Assembly (NCBI GenBank): GCA_905250075.1
Contig: CAJNOP010000639.1
Location: forward strand, 51,609-115,608
Source: Rotaria sp. Silwood1
Lineage: Eukaryota; Rotifera; Eurotatoria; Philodinida; Philodinidae
Reading direction: 5' to 3'
DNA: 64,000 nucleotides
Below the pieces are notes generated by a model that did not search any database, had not been told where the DNA came from, and saw only the letters and a list, made by a program, of their open reading frames with translations. Position 1 is the stretch's first letter. Every line of letters starts with the position of its first letter. Positions 1 to 11,800 of this stretch are shown here, one piece after another. The position numbers and the translations under genes were made by a program.

Positions 1-2339
1 AACGAGTTGTGCAATAAATAAATGTTTTCTTCCTATCATCGCTATGATACCAACATTTCTTTCTTGTCCACAACGAGCAGAATGATATTTTTTTTTCTGT
101 TCTTCTGATGTCGACAAATAAAGTCTTTCGGTGAAGATTTCTGCAGCAAAAACGATAGACAACAAATATTGAATAATAAATCGTCCTTCAGGATAACTTG
201 TCAATCGTCTCTTTGAAATTTATTATGTTTCACATCATGTCGAAATAAAATGGCGAAATTTTCCTTTTCCCACTAACTGCTAAACAAGCTTCTGTATCAT
301 TTTTTCTAGCTCGAGGGAAATATTAAAAAATTGTGGGTGAAGGTCACAATGGACAGTCAGGCGACAGAATCGATTTTCGCTCATATCATAGCTAGCATTG
401 AAGATACTATGGTATTGTTTTTAGCGGATAACACAAAGTACATAAAGTAGGTGAACATCATCAACTTAACTATATAAGTAAAATGCGCGTGTTAAATTTG
501 GAATTTCGTTGTACATGTGATGCATTTAATATATATTACAGACCATTGTTATATATATCAGGACTTGTCTGAGAGTCAACGAAGCAGTATATGGATGTGT
601 CTATTATGTTTTGTAGGATGAAATTAAGATAGATATCATCCGGTTAGTCTCGAAGTTGCTTAGATCTACAATTAATAATTCTCTGTTGATTACGGTCGTT
701 TCCAAAAATTTTCTACCCAAGCTAATAGTAAGAGTCCATCATAATTAGATTAACGTTCTAATATTGTCCAAGAAATGTATAGGACATGCTACGGTAGTTG
801 CGGTTATAAATAACTCGAAATAAAAGAGTGTCTAGTATTTGAAGAGTCATGATCAGATGTAGATTCCAGAAACTTTATTGAAAGTATTAAGAGTGCGAGT
901 CAATTTGGACTTCAGACTTGAAACTAAGATTTTCGATCCAACGGGCTCTAGATTCGAAGAAGCGGACTCATTTTTTTCGATCTATATTTCATCATTGATT
1001 AACGGTTGTGTTTCACAAAAGTGTGTATAATAAATGGAATCAATCAGTATTCTTAACGATTGACCTAAAATGTCTTCACGTACTGATCTCATCTACGACG
1101 TGCGGTACTCACATTGCAGCTCGTTCAATATGATGCGGAATTTTATAGTGTTAGTGTTACGTGTCTTTGCAGTGATTTTATTCATGTCGCCTTTCTTCAT
1201 CATCATTGCATCAAGATCATGTACAACTAAACAATGTTTTCAAAAATCCAAACTTTTCCTTTGAACAATTCATGTTTCCTATTAATTTTAAATTCAATAG
1301 AAATTCTTTCCTTACCTGAGTCATATTCCTGTATGAGTGTGTTGAAGAGCCAATGAAGTGATTTTTAAAAAATATATGTATATATAAATCCATGTATGTT
1401 TTTCTTTCACCTCTCCATCCACATGTATGAGTCACAAAGTCAATATTGTTCTTATTATGTTCTACGAAAGATTTTATTTCACAACTTTACGGTTTTCATT
1501 GAGTTGCAGAATTCTTTCCCTTCACTCGAAATTTAAAATCATTATGCACGTTTGAAAAGAGTTTCTACTTAACGTATTTATATATGTTTAATAAGGATGG
1601 TACATTCCTATTACTTGGTAATGGATATTTGGTTTGTTTTTATTTTCTTAATGGTACTCAAGCTTTTATATTCTTTCTCATGAGTGAAAGATGAATTAAT
1701 TTTCTATTAATTTATTACTAGTTACTTCTATTATTGAATAGGATATTTTCTGATTTCCTTTGGTTCCGGTTAGGTTTGAGTAGGATTCGAAGCTTACTCG
1801 GCCATCTTCTTCTAAGTTAGTGCAAAACTAAATTTAGATCTTTATCCTAATCTATCAAAGTTTACTGGTTTTCTCTGACGAACTGATACTTTCAGTAATG
1901 ATAAGTGCTGATAATGTGTGTTAAGGTCCCTCCCCTCTCAGAAAATCCATTTTTTGATAAAGTAATCGAAGTCGAGTTTTTATCATAGGAAGATGCAGCG
2001 AAGTTTCCTCTTTCAGAATATATATAAATTTTTAAAAAAAGACCAAATTTTTACAGACTTTCGTAGGAGATTTCCACCTCACTGCCCGGTTTTCGGAGAG
2101 ATTTTCGGGGTTTTTGTTATTTTTGGGAAGACTACTTTTTTACTTCTATCAGTATGGAATAAACATTCTTATATCATATAGTACGACCTGTAGTGCTAGC
2201 TTACGCCACCTATTGCGTGGTTTCAAAAATTCCACATAAATATTATCAATTTACCATTATTTCCTGCAGTTGAATAAAAAACTCCATTTTTAAAACTTCT
2301 TTAGCGTTTTTCTCAAAACGGTGGTCGCACAACCCATCT
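1..2339. other. Gene-free AT-rich stretch
   Basis: No convincing gene is seen on either strand. A 33-codon frame at 349-450 on the plus strand ends at AAAGTAGGT, which could be a splice donor, but no matching downstream exon was found. The other open frames are short, low in complexity and full of Phe, Ile and Ser, as expected by chance in AT-rich DNA. Confidence 0.5.
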
Positions 2340-2640
2340 CCAGCGAAAGTCAACTACAATACGATATAAAGTCGAATATTTTTTTTTCTTTGAAAGAGCA
2401 TGTCCAGATCCAATGCCTATGAGAGCCCCTTTTTTGAAATAGGCTTTGCTTATTATATTGAAAAGCGCCTTCTTATTTAGAGCGTCATTTTTTGAGAGTT
2501 TTTTTAGTAACCAAACTTGTCAGGGTTGTTTTCCTCTTAAAAGATAAGATTTTAAAAAAAGGCCCTCATAGGCACTGCATCCAGACATGCTGTTTCAAGC
2601 AAAAAAAATCAAGCATATATATTGAAGAGTCACTGAGAAC
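2340..2640. repeat. Short inverted-repeat element
   Basis: About 40 bp at 2396-2435 (GCATGTCCAGAT through TGCCTATGAGAGCCCC) recurs as its reverse complement at 2553-2594 with roughly 85% identity. Weaker T-rich similarity extends outward on both sides. The loop is about 120 bp and non-coding. It looks like a small foldback or MITE-type element. No target-site duplication was identified, so the outer ends are approximate. Confidence 0.5.
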
Positions 2641-2806
2641 TTTTGGAGATGCGATAAGCCATTTTTTGACCATTATTCGGTCCGTATCTCCATTATACAT
2701 CACGATAGAAGGCTGAAAATTTTATCACATGCGTCCTATCACAGGCCCAACATATGCTCCAAATATCAGCTCGTTTGGATGTTCCTGGGCTGAGATCGAT
2801 TTTTGA

Positions 2807-2822
2807 GGGGGGGGGGGGGGGG
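2807..2822. repeat. Homopolymer run of 16 G
   Basis: Sixteen consecutive G residues stand in otherwise AT-rich sequence. They could form a G-quadruplex, or their count could be an assembly error. No gene or element is attached to the run. Confidence 0.9.
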
Positions 2823-2829
2823 CTTAATG

Positions 2830-3858
2830 TGTTGCTACAATATTTTGAAAATAAAAACATATTTTTCTAGCAGACAGTCCTAAGTCTCTACTACAGACTT
2901 GCTCTCAAACATATGTCTTTATAAGGTACGCATTCGCAGAAAACTTATCATTTATGACATCGTCCAACCACAAGAAAATCTTTTATGTGAGCGCATTACC
3001 GACGTGTGTTTTTTTTCTCATAAAATATGAAACACTAAGTCAATTGCAGTGAAGCTTATAAGCGTTAAAGAATTGTGTAACATGCATCTTTATGCCCTAA
3101 ATTTTGACGCTCTATGTTTACCTACGGACTAGCATTTGAAAAGTTAAAGAATGCTGTAACTCAACTGCAGCCAAGAAGCCATGTCGTTCACCTTCTTGTA
3201 GATAGTTGTCAATGACACCATTTCAACTTTTCCAACTGTTCAAATAGCCTTGTGTCATAGATCAAGATGAAAAGCAGAATCGTCCTTGTCAAGACTATTG
3301 CCATCAATATAAACCACCTTTGATCGTTGATACAGAAGTTGTATTGAATATGTCTCGACGCTTGTAATCATAGCATGCGTTGTAAAATGAATAGATTATT
3401 TTTGCGATTTCTGCACGATATAAAAGCTTATCGTTAATCAAACAAGACTGTTGACTACGAATATTGTCAAGAATAACATACAAAAAAAGGAACATACGTA
3501 TTGCGTCTCTCTCATGTTCTCATTGTTGTTTTTGTTCGATGGTATGCTTTTCAATAGGACATATGTATGAAAGAAACAAAATCTACTATTCGAGTTTAAT
3601 GTTTCACCTAGAAGAGAAAGAGTAAATGTCAATAAATAGTTACTTTCTTTCCTGTGTAAATTGGAAAGATAAGAGATAAATTCATCACTCGTATACATTC
3701 ATAACCTTTAAGTGTAGAGGTAGACGATTGTGTTTCTAGAGCTCTCCTTCTCAAGTTTTTATATGTCCTCTATTTGTCATAAACTCCCCTATAATAAAAC
3801 ACCCCGGTCTTTCATTGTATTATAGCGTACAAAGTTTCTAGGGGGGTCTTCTACGGAT
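2830..3858. other. Gene-free stretch
   Basis: Two overlapping minus-strand frames (63 and 86 codons, between 3304 and 3698) have no recognisable motif and lie in different phases. I see nothing else of note. Confidence 0.4.
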
Positions 3859-3938
3859 GGGTGTGGTGTGAGTGTGGGGGGTGTAGGTGTGGGTCTTCTC
3901 TTCCACCTAATCCACACCCACACCCACATCCCACACCC
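3859..3938. repeat. Telomere-like G-to-C hairpin repeat
   Basis: A G-rich arm of GGGTGTGG-type units (3859-3892) is followed by CCACACCCACACCCACA-type sequence (3908-3938). The two arms are complementary, with the G-rich arm first. The unit matches the TGTGGG telomere repeat I recall for bdelloids. Confidence 0.75.
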
Positions 3939-4394
3939 TTTGCTGGTCTTTTTTAAGCAACAAATTGTTCTCTTGCCATATACGTCTTACATACGAAGAA
4001 AGACTTTACCGCAAAAAAATACTTAAAGAAATGTGGGTGTGCGTGCGAGCGTGCTATGCAGACTATGACGTATTCTAACCTTGTTCAAAGGTCATATCAG
4101 ATTGTTTAGATCAATGGATCTATTCCGACGATCCGAAAATGATAAATAAGATGCGTTACTTATGTGTTTCATGAGGAATATTCGGCAGAAAATTATGCAA
4201 AGGATAGATCGTATGTGTAGGGAAGGTTAATTGCTTACTTCTTTTAATGAATAGAGAGCTTATAAATCAGTAGATGTGGTTTAAAAACGAGAGAAGAAGG
4301 ATTGCTTCGTTCAGACAAATGGATAGTACTAGTGAAAAGACTTTTTTAGTTCAAATTATCTAGTAAAGGTGTTGATGCGCTGAGATATTTTACT

Positions 4395-4425
4395 GGGGTG
4401 TGGATGAAGAGAACACCCACACCCT
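4395..4425. repeat. Telomere-like G-to-C hairpin repeat, short
   Basis: GGGGTGTGG is followed by a loop of about 10 bp and then CACCCACACCC. This is the smallest member of the hairpin family seen throughout the window. Confidence 0.7.
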
Positions 4426-4479
4426 TTCAACTACTGCTTCTAATGTTACACCTTGTTTTCTAATGAGAAAATCATTCAA

Positions 4480-5020
4480 TCTACTAAATACTTTTGAATC
4501 CGAACTCTGCATAAAATAGACCTTGATGCGGTTTGAAAAATGCCAAAGGAATACCTACGCTCACATCTTAACATGGGTGTTATAACTATTTTGCTCGTGT
4601 TTTCAACTATGTTACAGCATATAACCATCCACATCAAGAAATTATAGTATTTCAATCTGAAGTATCTCCTACAGATATATCTACTTGTTAATCGAATGCT
4701 TTTCCCACGGAATATTGGAATTTCGAAAGACCTTGCATTCTTGCATCGTGTTAGTATATGAATAATTTTTGAAACTACAATAACTTGTGAAGGTAACATT
4801 CTTTTAATTGAAATTTCCAGAGCCTTTTATTTAAAACTAGACTTATTTGTGGGCTAAACTTGAGATCGAAACACCGCTACTCTGTTCTTTGACATGTGTT
4901 TTGCAAAGGCTGAATTTCTAGTTAAATGGCTATAACTTCAGCAAGAAGGCTAAGAATACTTATCCTTTCGGTATTTTTCAAACTTCATCGGAGTTATGTG
5001 ATACACAGAATCCAAAAAGG
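4480..5020. repeat. Inverted-repeat element
   Basis: The segment near 4480-4600, read in reverse complement, resembles 4930-5020: both carry the sequence around TTTTTCAAAC with matching flanks, and both contain a similar block around TATAACT or TATAGC. The arms are about 70-75% alike with a spacer of roughly 330 bp. Two open frames over the arms (minus 4476-4799 and plus 4926-5114) look like products of the repeat. No coding motif is seen and the ends are approximate. Confidence 0.45.
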
Positions 5021-5119
5021 AAAAAGATCTCTGTCACTCTTGCAAGAGCAATATTATCTACTAGTTTTTAAAATCAAGTCTTTTACTAGTAAGCATGCAC
5101 GCAATTTAGGCTAAAAATC

Positions 5120-6075
5120 TTCGTAGCCTACACTGGAAACTATTTAAATCAGAGATGCAGAATCTGTCCTGAAAGGGAGAACTTTCCTCGAATAGAACAA
5201 TAACTCTAAGAGTTTTCATAGACTCAACAGTTTCCAATAAACATTCTTCAACCATAATTTTTAGAAAAGTTGCTCCAAGCCCAATAAGTGATCTAGATTG
5301 ACTTGCTCAATTGAAATAAAATCTAGTTTATATAAGTCATAAAATCATTACAAGCTTTAGCCTTGTTAATCAAAGCTTTATGTCACTTCCATTATAAACT
5401 GCATCCGAAACAGTTCTTATTTCCTGATGCTCTCTTTATCATCGAACAGACATTAGATCAATCTTTCTTAGTTTTTAATTATGGCTACGAATTAATAAAA
5501 ATTAGTCCAATGAAGACCAGAGTAGATTAAAAATGATTTTATTAAATAATCAAAATAGAACCACTACATAATAAAATATTAGTAAAACCAATCTATCAAT
5601 GTTTTTTGGTGCACACATAGACAGGATCATCACGTGAGATTTTCGATAGTGTTCGATTATTTTGCTCAAATCAAAACAAAATTCTAGATTTTGTATTTTC
5701 ATTAGAGATCAAACGGAAAAAAGATAAGACTAAAAATAATAATTTTGTTAAAATACTTTGTCTTTTTTGAAAGATAGATTTATGATGGTTATAGGATTGA
5801 TAATCATAAATATGATGAATAATTTTTACAAAACTTGGTTTTGCTGCTAATCGTTTTCGTTCAATAACTGAGTCCACTTCAATGCCAAGTGTTTCGATTA
5901 CTAACATAATATGAAGCTATAAGGTAGACATATTATTTTAATAAAGATTTTGTTCAGTTTTTGTTTTAGTTTCTTTCTAGTCTATATTAATCCTAACGAT
6001 TCAAAAACGACCACAATACGCGTACGTAAACAACCATCTATACTTTCACAAAACAAACCGAAATTTCAGCCACCA
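5120..6075. other. Gene-free AT-rich stretch
   Basis: No gene is recognised. A minus-strand frame of 78 codons at 5671-5907 has no identifiable motif. Confidence 0.4.
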
Positions 6076-6079
6076 GGAT

Positions 6080-8815
6080 CAATACACATCGAAACCAATC
6101 TTCCCGTGAAAAAAGAATAACTTTCATCAACATTCTCTCCTTCTATTTGACTCAATTGGAATCCATTCCTTAAATTTGATAACATCATCTCACGTGACGT
6201 GAAAAAGCAATAACTTGTATTATAATAATCTTCAACCATTTCACTCAACTGGAATCCAATATTTCAATCTAACAACATCAACAACCATCACGTCGGAAGG
6301 AAATTATTTGGAAGAATATTTTCTTCTACTATTTCACTAAATTCGATACCTTTATTTCAATGCAACAACATCATCCAACATCACGGGAAAGAAGGAATAT
6401 TTTCACGAGAATTTTCTTCTGGTAACTGACTCAACTGAAAGCGACTATGTCAATATGACAATATCATTCGACATCATGTAACACAAGAATGATTTTGAGG
6501 AAAATTCTCTTCTACTATTTGACTCCATCGGAAGACGCTATTTCAACATGACAACATCATCCAACACCATCTGAAAAAAGAATAATTTTGAAAAGCATTC
6601 TCTTCTACTATTTGACTGAATTGAAATTTCTCATTTCAGTACGATCACATCATCCAACATCACATGAAAAGAAAATAACTTTAACCAAAGTTTGCTTCTA
6701 GTACTTGGCTCAAATGGAATCCATCAATTCAACATGACAGCATCATCTAACATCACGTGAATAAAGAATAATTTTGAGAAAAAATCGCTTCTCGTTTGTG
6801 ATTCCATTGAAATCCATTAGTTCAATGTGACAACATCAACAAAGACTAGCTGAAAAAAGAATAATTTTTACGAAATTCTCTTCTATCATTTAATTCTATT
6901 GCAATTTATTATTTCAACGTGTCAATATCATCAAACATCACGCGAGCAAAGAATGACTTTGAAAAAAATCATTTTCTACTGTTTCACTCAAACCGAATTC
7001 ATTATCCCCCTATGACAATACCGTTCAACATCACCTAAAAAATGAATGATGTCTATCAAAATCCTCTTCTGATATTGAACTCAATTGCAATCCATCATTT
7101 CAATGTGGCAACATAGACCACTATCACGTGAAAAAAGAATAATTATAAACAAAATTCTCTTCTACAATTTGACTCAATTGGAATCTATTTATTTGAATGT
7201 GGCAACATCATTTAACATTAAATGAGAAGTGAATGATTTTGAAGACAATTTTCTGTTACTATTTGACTCAATTTGAATCCATTATTTTAATGTGATAACA
7301 TCACTCAACATCACGCAAAAAATGAATAGTTTTCATCAAAATTCTTTTCTATTATTTGACTCAATTGGAATCAGCTATTTCAATGTGACAAACATCATCT
7401 AACATCAAGTGAAAAAAGACTACCTTTAAGCAAAGTTCTCTTCTAATTTTTCACTCGATTGGAATCCATTATTTTCATGTGAGAACGTGATTTCACATCA
7501 CGTGAAAGAAGAATGATTTCGAAGAAAATTCTCTTTTACTATTCGATTCCATAGGAATTCATTCTTTCAATGTTACAGCATCATCCAATGCCACGTGAAA
7601 GAAGAATAACTTTGAAGAAAATCCTCTTCTACTATTTGACACAATTGAAATTCATTATTTTAACATGACATGATTATCCAACATCACGTGAAAAAAGAAT
7701 AATTTTGAGAAAATCTTTCTTCTCGTTTTTGACTCAATTGGAATCCACTATTTCAATCTGACAACGTCATCGAACATTACGTGAAAAAAGAAGAACCATG
7801 AAGAAAATGTTCTTCTGGTATTTTACTCAATTCGAATCCATGAGTTTAATATGACAGCATCATCCAACATTTCGTGAAAAAAGAATAATTTTGAGAAAAA
7901 ATCGCTTCTCTTGTTTGACTCAATCGGTATCTATTATTTCAAGGTGGCAATATCGTTCAACACGACGCGAAAAATGAATAGTTTTCATCAAAACTGTCTT
8001 CTGCTATCTCACACGCTTCGAATCCAACTTTTCAATATGACATCATCATCCAACATCACCTGAAAAATGAATAATTTTAAACAAGATTCTCTTTCACTAT
8101 TTAATTCCATTGGAATCGATTGTGTCAATGTGAAAATATCATCCGAAGTCATGTGAAAAAAGAATATTTTTGAGGAAACTTCTCTTCTACTATTAGACTC
8201 CACAGAAATCCATTATTTCAACGTGACATAATCATCACACATCAGGTGAAAAAAGGATAGTTTTCATTAAAATTCTCTTCTACTATTTGACTAAATTGGA
8301 ATCTGTTATTTCAATGTGACAACATTAGCCAATATGATGTAAAAAAAGAATAATTTTGAAAAAACTTGGCTTCTCCTTTTCGACTTAATTTTAATCAATG
8401 GTTTCAATGTGACAAAATCATCTCATATTACGCGAAAAATGAATATTTTTCATCAAAAGTCGGTTGTACTATTAGATCCAATCAAAATCCATTATTCTTA
8501 CGTGACAACATCATTCAAAATCAGGTGGAAAAAGAATACTTTTGAGCAAAAGCTTCTTCTTCTGTGTGACTGACTTGAAATCCATTATCTCCATGTGACA
8601 ACATGATTTGATGTTACGTGAAAAAAGAATAATTTCGAACAGATTTCTCTTCTACTATTTCACTCAATCGTAATCGTTGATTTCAATGCGACAACATCAT
8701 CGAACAGTACGCGGGAAAAAAATAATTTCCATCAAAATTCTCTTCTACTACCTTACTCAATTGGAGTACACTATTTGAATTTGACAACATCATCCAATAT
8801 CACCTGAAAAAAGAA
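6080..8815. repeat. 93-bp tandem satellite array, about 29 copies
   Basis: A unit of 93 bp repeats head to tail. The recurring TTCTA anchor falls at 6510, 6603, 6696, (6789), 6881, 6974, 7067 and 7160, giving steps of 93, 93, 93, 92, 93, 93 and 93. The consensus has three blocks: CTTCTACTATTTGACTCA, then TTGGAATCCATTATTTCAA, then TGACAACATCATCCAACATC followed by ACGTGAAAAAAGAATAATTTTGA-like sequence. Units differ at about 15-25% of positions but keep their length. Many units contain CATCACGTGA, so CACGTG palindromes recur at nearly fixed spacing. Although 93 is divisible by 3, every frame is broken by stops, so this is not a repeat protein. Confidence 0.9.
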
Positions 8816-11800
8816 CTAGTGTACGATAATTACGTTCTAAAATACGATTCGTTGGTGAAACTTGTTGTATATAGTGTTAGGATTTGCGGTGGTAGAGTTG
8901 GCGACGAAATAGTAATATGGTTCTGTTCGAGTTCTATTATCAGTATCCGAATATGCTGTGAATTGGGTTTCAGTCTATTGGTTTTCGGTTTTTCGAACTA
9001 TAGTAATTATAGATAGATCCAATTATAATGAGTGGCCTGTTGATTTTTTTTAGAAGAAGTAGTAGGTATTTTTCGTTGAGGTTGTTCGAAAATAATACGT
9101 TTACATCTGTAGATCGGAGGTTCATGGCATGTTAGTGAACGGTTTCAGAATTAGTTTCACGAGTAGTGATCTTGTTTGTTGTTGTGTTGCGCTGAAATTC
9201 GTTTTATGAGGTGACCTACAGAGGTAAATTCGGCGTGGTTGATGACAGTTTGCGGATCGTTTGAACGCTCAGAGAGAAATATATTTTTAACTTTAGAGGG
9301 TTAGTTATTCAAGGTTATTTGCGGGATCTCATGGTGTTTGAAGCATTTGGTAATTTTGTGAACATCTACTATATCTGTGGTGGACCTATCTCTGTTTTCT
9401 TGAAGGAGGTGTTCTTTGTGAAGGGCCACCGGAGGTTGGATGATTTGCATCGCTTTTTTGCTGAGAGGGAAGCTCATGTGAATCAAGTTTACTCTAGTGC
9501 AGTTGGATGGATAAATTTAGCATAAAATGTTATGTGTCTTTTAGGTTTCGTTGCCCGCAAAAATCATACGGGAATACAACTGATGCGATCAGTAATAAGT
9601 TTGAAGCTCTGAGGTCAGCATGTGTCCGAGGAAATTCAATAACTCATGATACAGGACAGCAGCCACTGTGATTCCAAAGGGATTTTTGTACAGGTTTGGT
9701 CGTTTTAAATCGGGTTAGTCCGCTGATAACGGTATTCGTGAAATTTGCCAACTTCTTTTTGTATTTTTCTGGGACTTGCGGGTACCTCGCATGGGTGAAT
9801 AAATCATGTGTGTAGGCAAATGAGGTGTGTCGGTTGATTAAAGGGAGATGCGAGGATCGGATATGGATATGAAGAAGCATATACGTATATGTTCATGAAT
9901 TAGTGAGTTTAGTCACTTATCCGTTTTTCAATGAACAAATAAGGAGTGACTACTTTATAGGTAGGAGACCCGACAGACGTCTACTCAGAAATTCAATGAT
10001 CAAAATCTGAGAAACGGCTTTGGAAAAATTCATTCTTCGTTAGCTGAGTGATTCGTAATTGTTTTTTTTCTTCAAGCAACGGTCAGTGTCCTTGGGTCTC
10101 TGTCATGTTCTCATAATATTCTACTATCGAGCTCACTCAAGTTCCTACACTAAGACGCAATCAGTTTTCAATTATTAAAGATCCGAGTGTCACTATATAA
10201 CTCAAAGTTTGACGATATTTCTACAGGATTCTGAAGAAATCTGATGAACTCCGATCGAAATCTAGTCGGATCTGATAAAATCCGGCTGCCAGATCGATGC
10301 TCATGGGCATGTTTGATTTAGAATATGATTGCTCTTTGAAGGCATGCGACTGGCTTTTGATAAATGAAAAAGTGCTGTAATTAGCTGTAGTTTGCATCGA
10401 TACTAATTTGTATGTGTTAAAAGAGATTTTAGCAGTAGGGCCAGACTATAGAAACATTGTTGAGATACGTACGATTGAAGATTCCGATTTTGCTAAACTA
10501 TATAGACAAACATTAGTGAAATAGATATGATTGAGATATTCAGAGCGAACCTGTTAGTCTTTTGAATTTTTCTCACGTCAGACTTGATTTTTAAATGAGA
10601 ATGATTTTCTGCTTGTTAATATACTCATACCGTTGACGAGCATTTTGACTGATGATATTAACAAAACACAAATATAGAGAGAAACGGAAGTTTTTACAAT
10701 AATGATAAACAAGCATAGCAAATCCGTTCGTCGATGGCTAACTCGACATCTAAAAATATTTACATATTGTTACCTCAGATATGCATTCACTCTTTTCTCG
10801 TAGTTGAGAAAAGTATCTTACCCACTTGTATGCATAGTTTTAGAATTTTCTCGTTGAAAGATGACACTAAAGCTCCTATCAACAAAAGTAGTATTTTAAC
10901 TACCACATTGAAGGAGAAGGATGAAGGGTCGATATGATGACATTCTACTTCATGACTCTTCTTATTAAAGGAAAGAAGATCTCAATACTGATCTCTGACA
11001 AAAAATATTAAATTGAATTTCGCCTCAACAGTCCTGCATAAAACCCAACAGAGTGATCGATCCAACTTGAATTTTCTTATTATTACATTGATGGGTACTA
11101 TTGCAAAATATCTCAATCTATTTCAATTCAAGAAAACGATGACTGTTCCTATTTACTCGTATTTTCGTTCCAACTTCAGGGAATAATTGCCCATGTACTA
11201 CTTATACAAATTACAACTCTAAAGTTAACAGAGAGTTACTTTGGTTTCGCATAAATTGAAAGGAAAAAGAAGTTTAAAGAAAACTAAAAATTGTACTTTA
11301 TATGTAATGTTTTATACCATCATATTTTTTAATCATGTAAGAGTGTTGAGATAGATATTCATTCACATTCGAGAAATGTAATTTAATCTTATATCTTACA
11401 ATAGACTCTTACTATTAGGCAAGTCTAGGTATTGCTTTCTTTTAAGTTCACTATGTGAATGTATCCAATGTTTTCTCGATGTTTCTGTCGTTATGAATAT
11501 ATCCAAATAGTTGATAATAATTGCCTTATCTCTTCTATTCCATTGATCACAAAATATTGAATATAAAGGTTCGTTGAAGATATAAGCTATTTTAAAAACG
11601 AATTGAAAATGGGAGACTTCTCTGAGCTTCTTTTCAATTTCCTTTGCATGAAGCATATTTCACTTCATATTTCCTGAATAAGTCAAAATCTCTGTTGTAT
11701 GCATACAACATCGCCTAAAGAGGCCTCCACAATACAAAGTATCAAATTATTATATCAGCTCATTGACAATTTTCTCCAAACAATACATGCATTATCTTGA

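Noticed and set aside
6066-8203. Minus-strand frames of 60-64 codons in the satellite
   Set aside because: They cover single or double units of the 93-bp satellite and are interrupted by stops in neighbouring units.
6080-8815. CRISPR-like array
   Set aside because: The whole 93-bp unit repeats without unique spacers, and the genome is eukaryotic.
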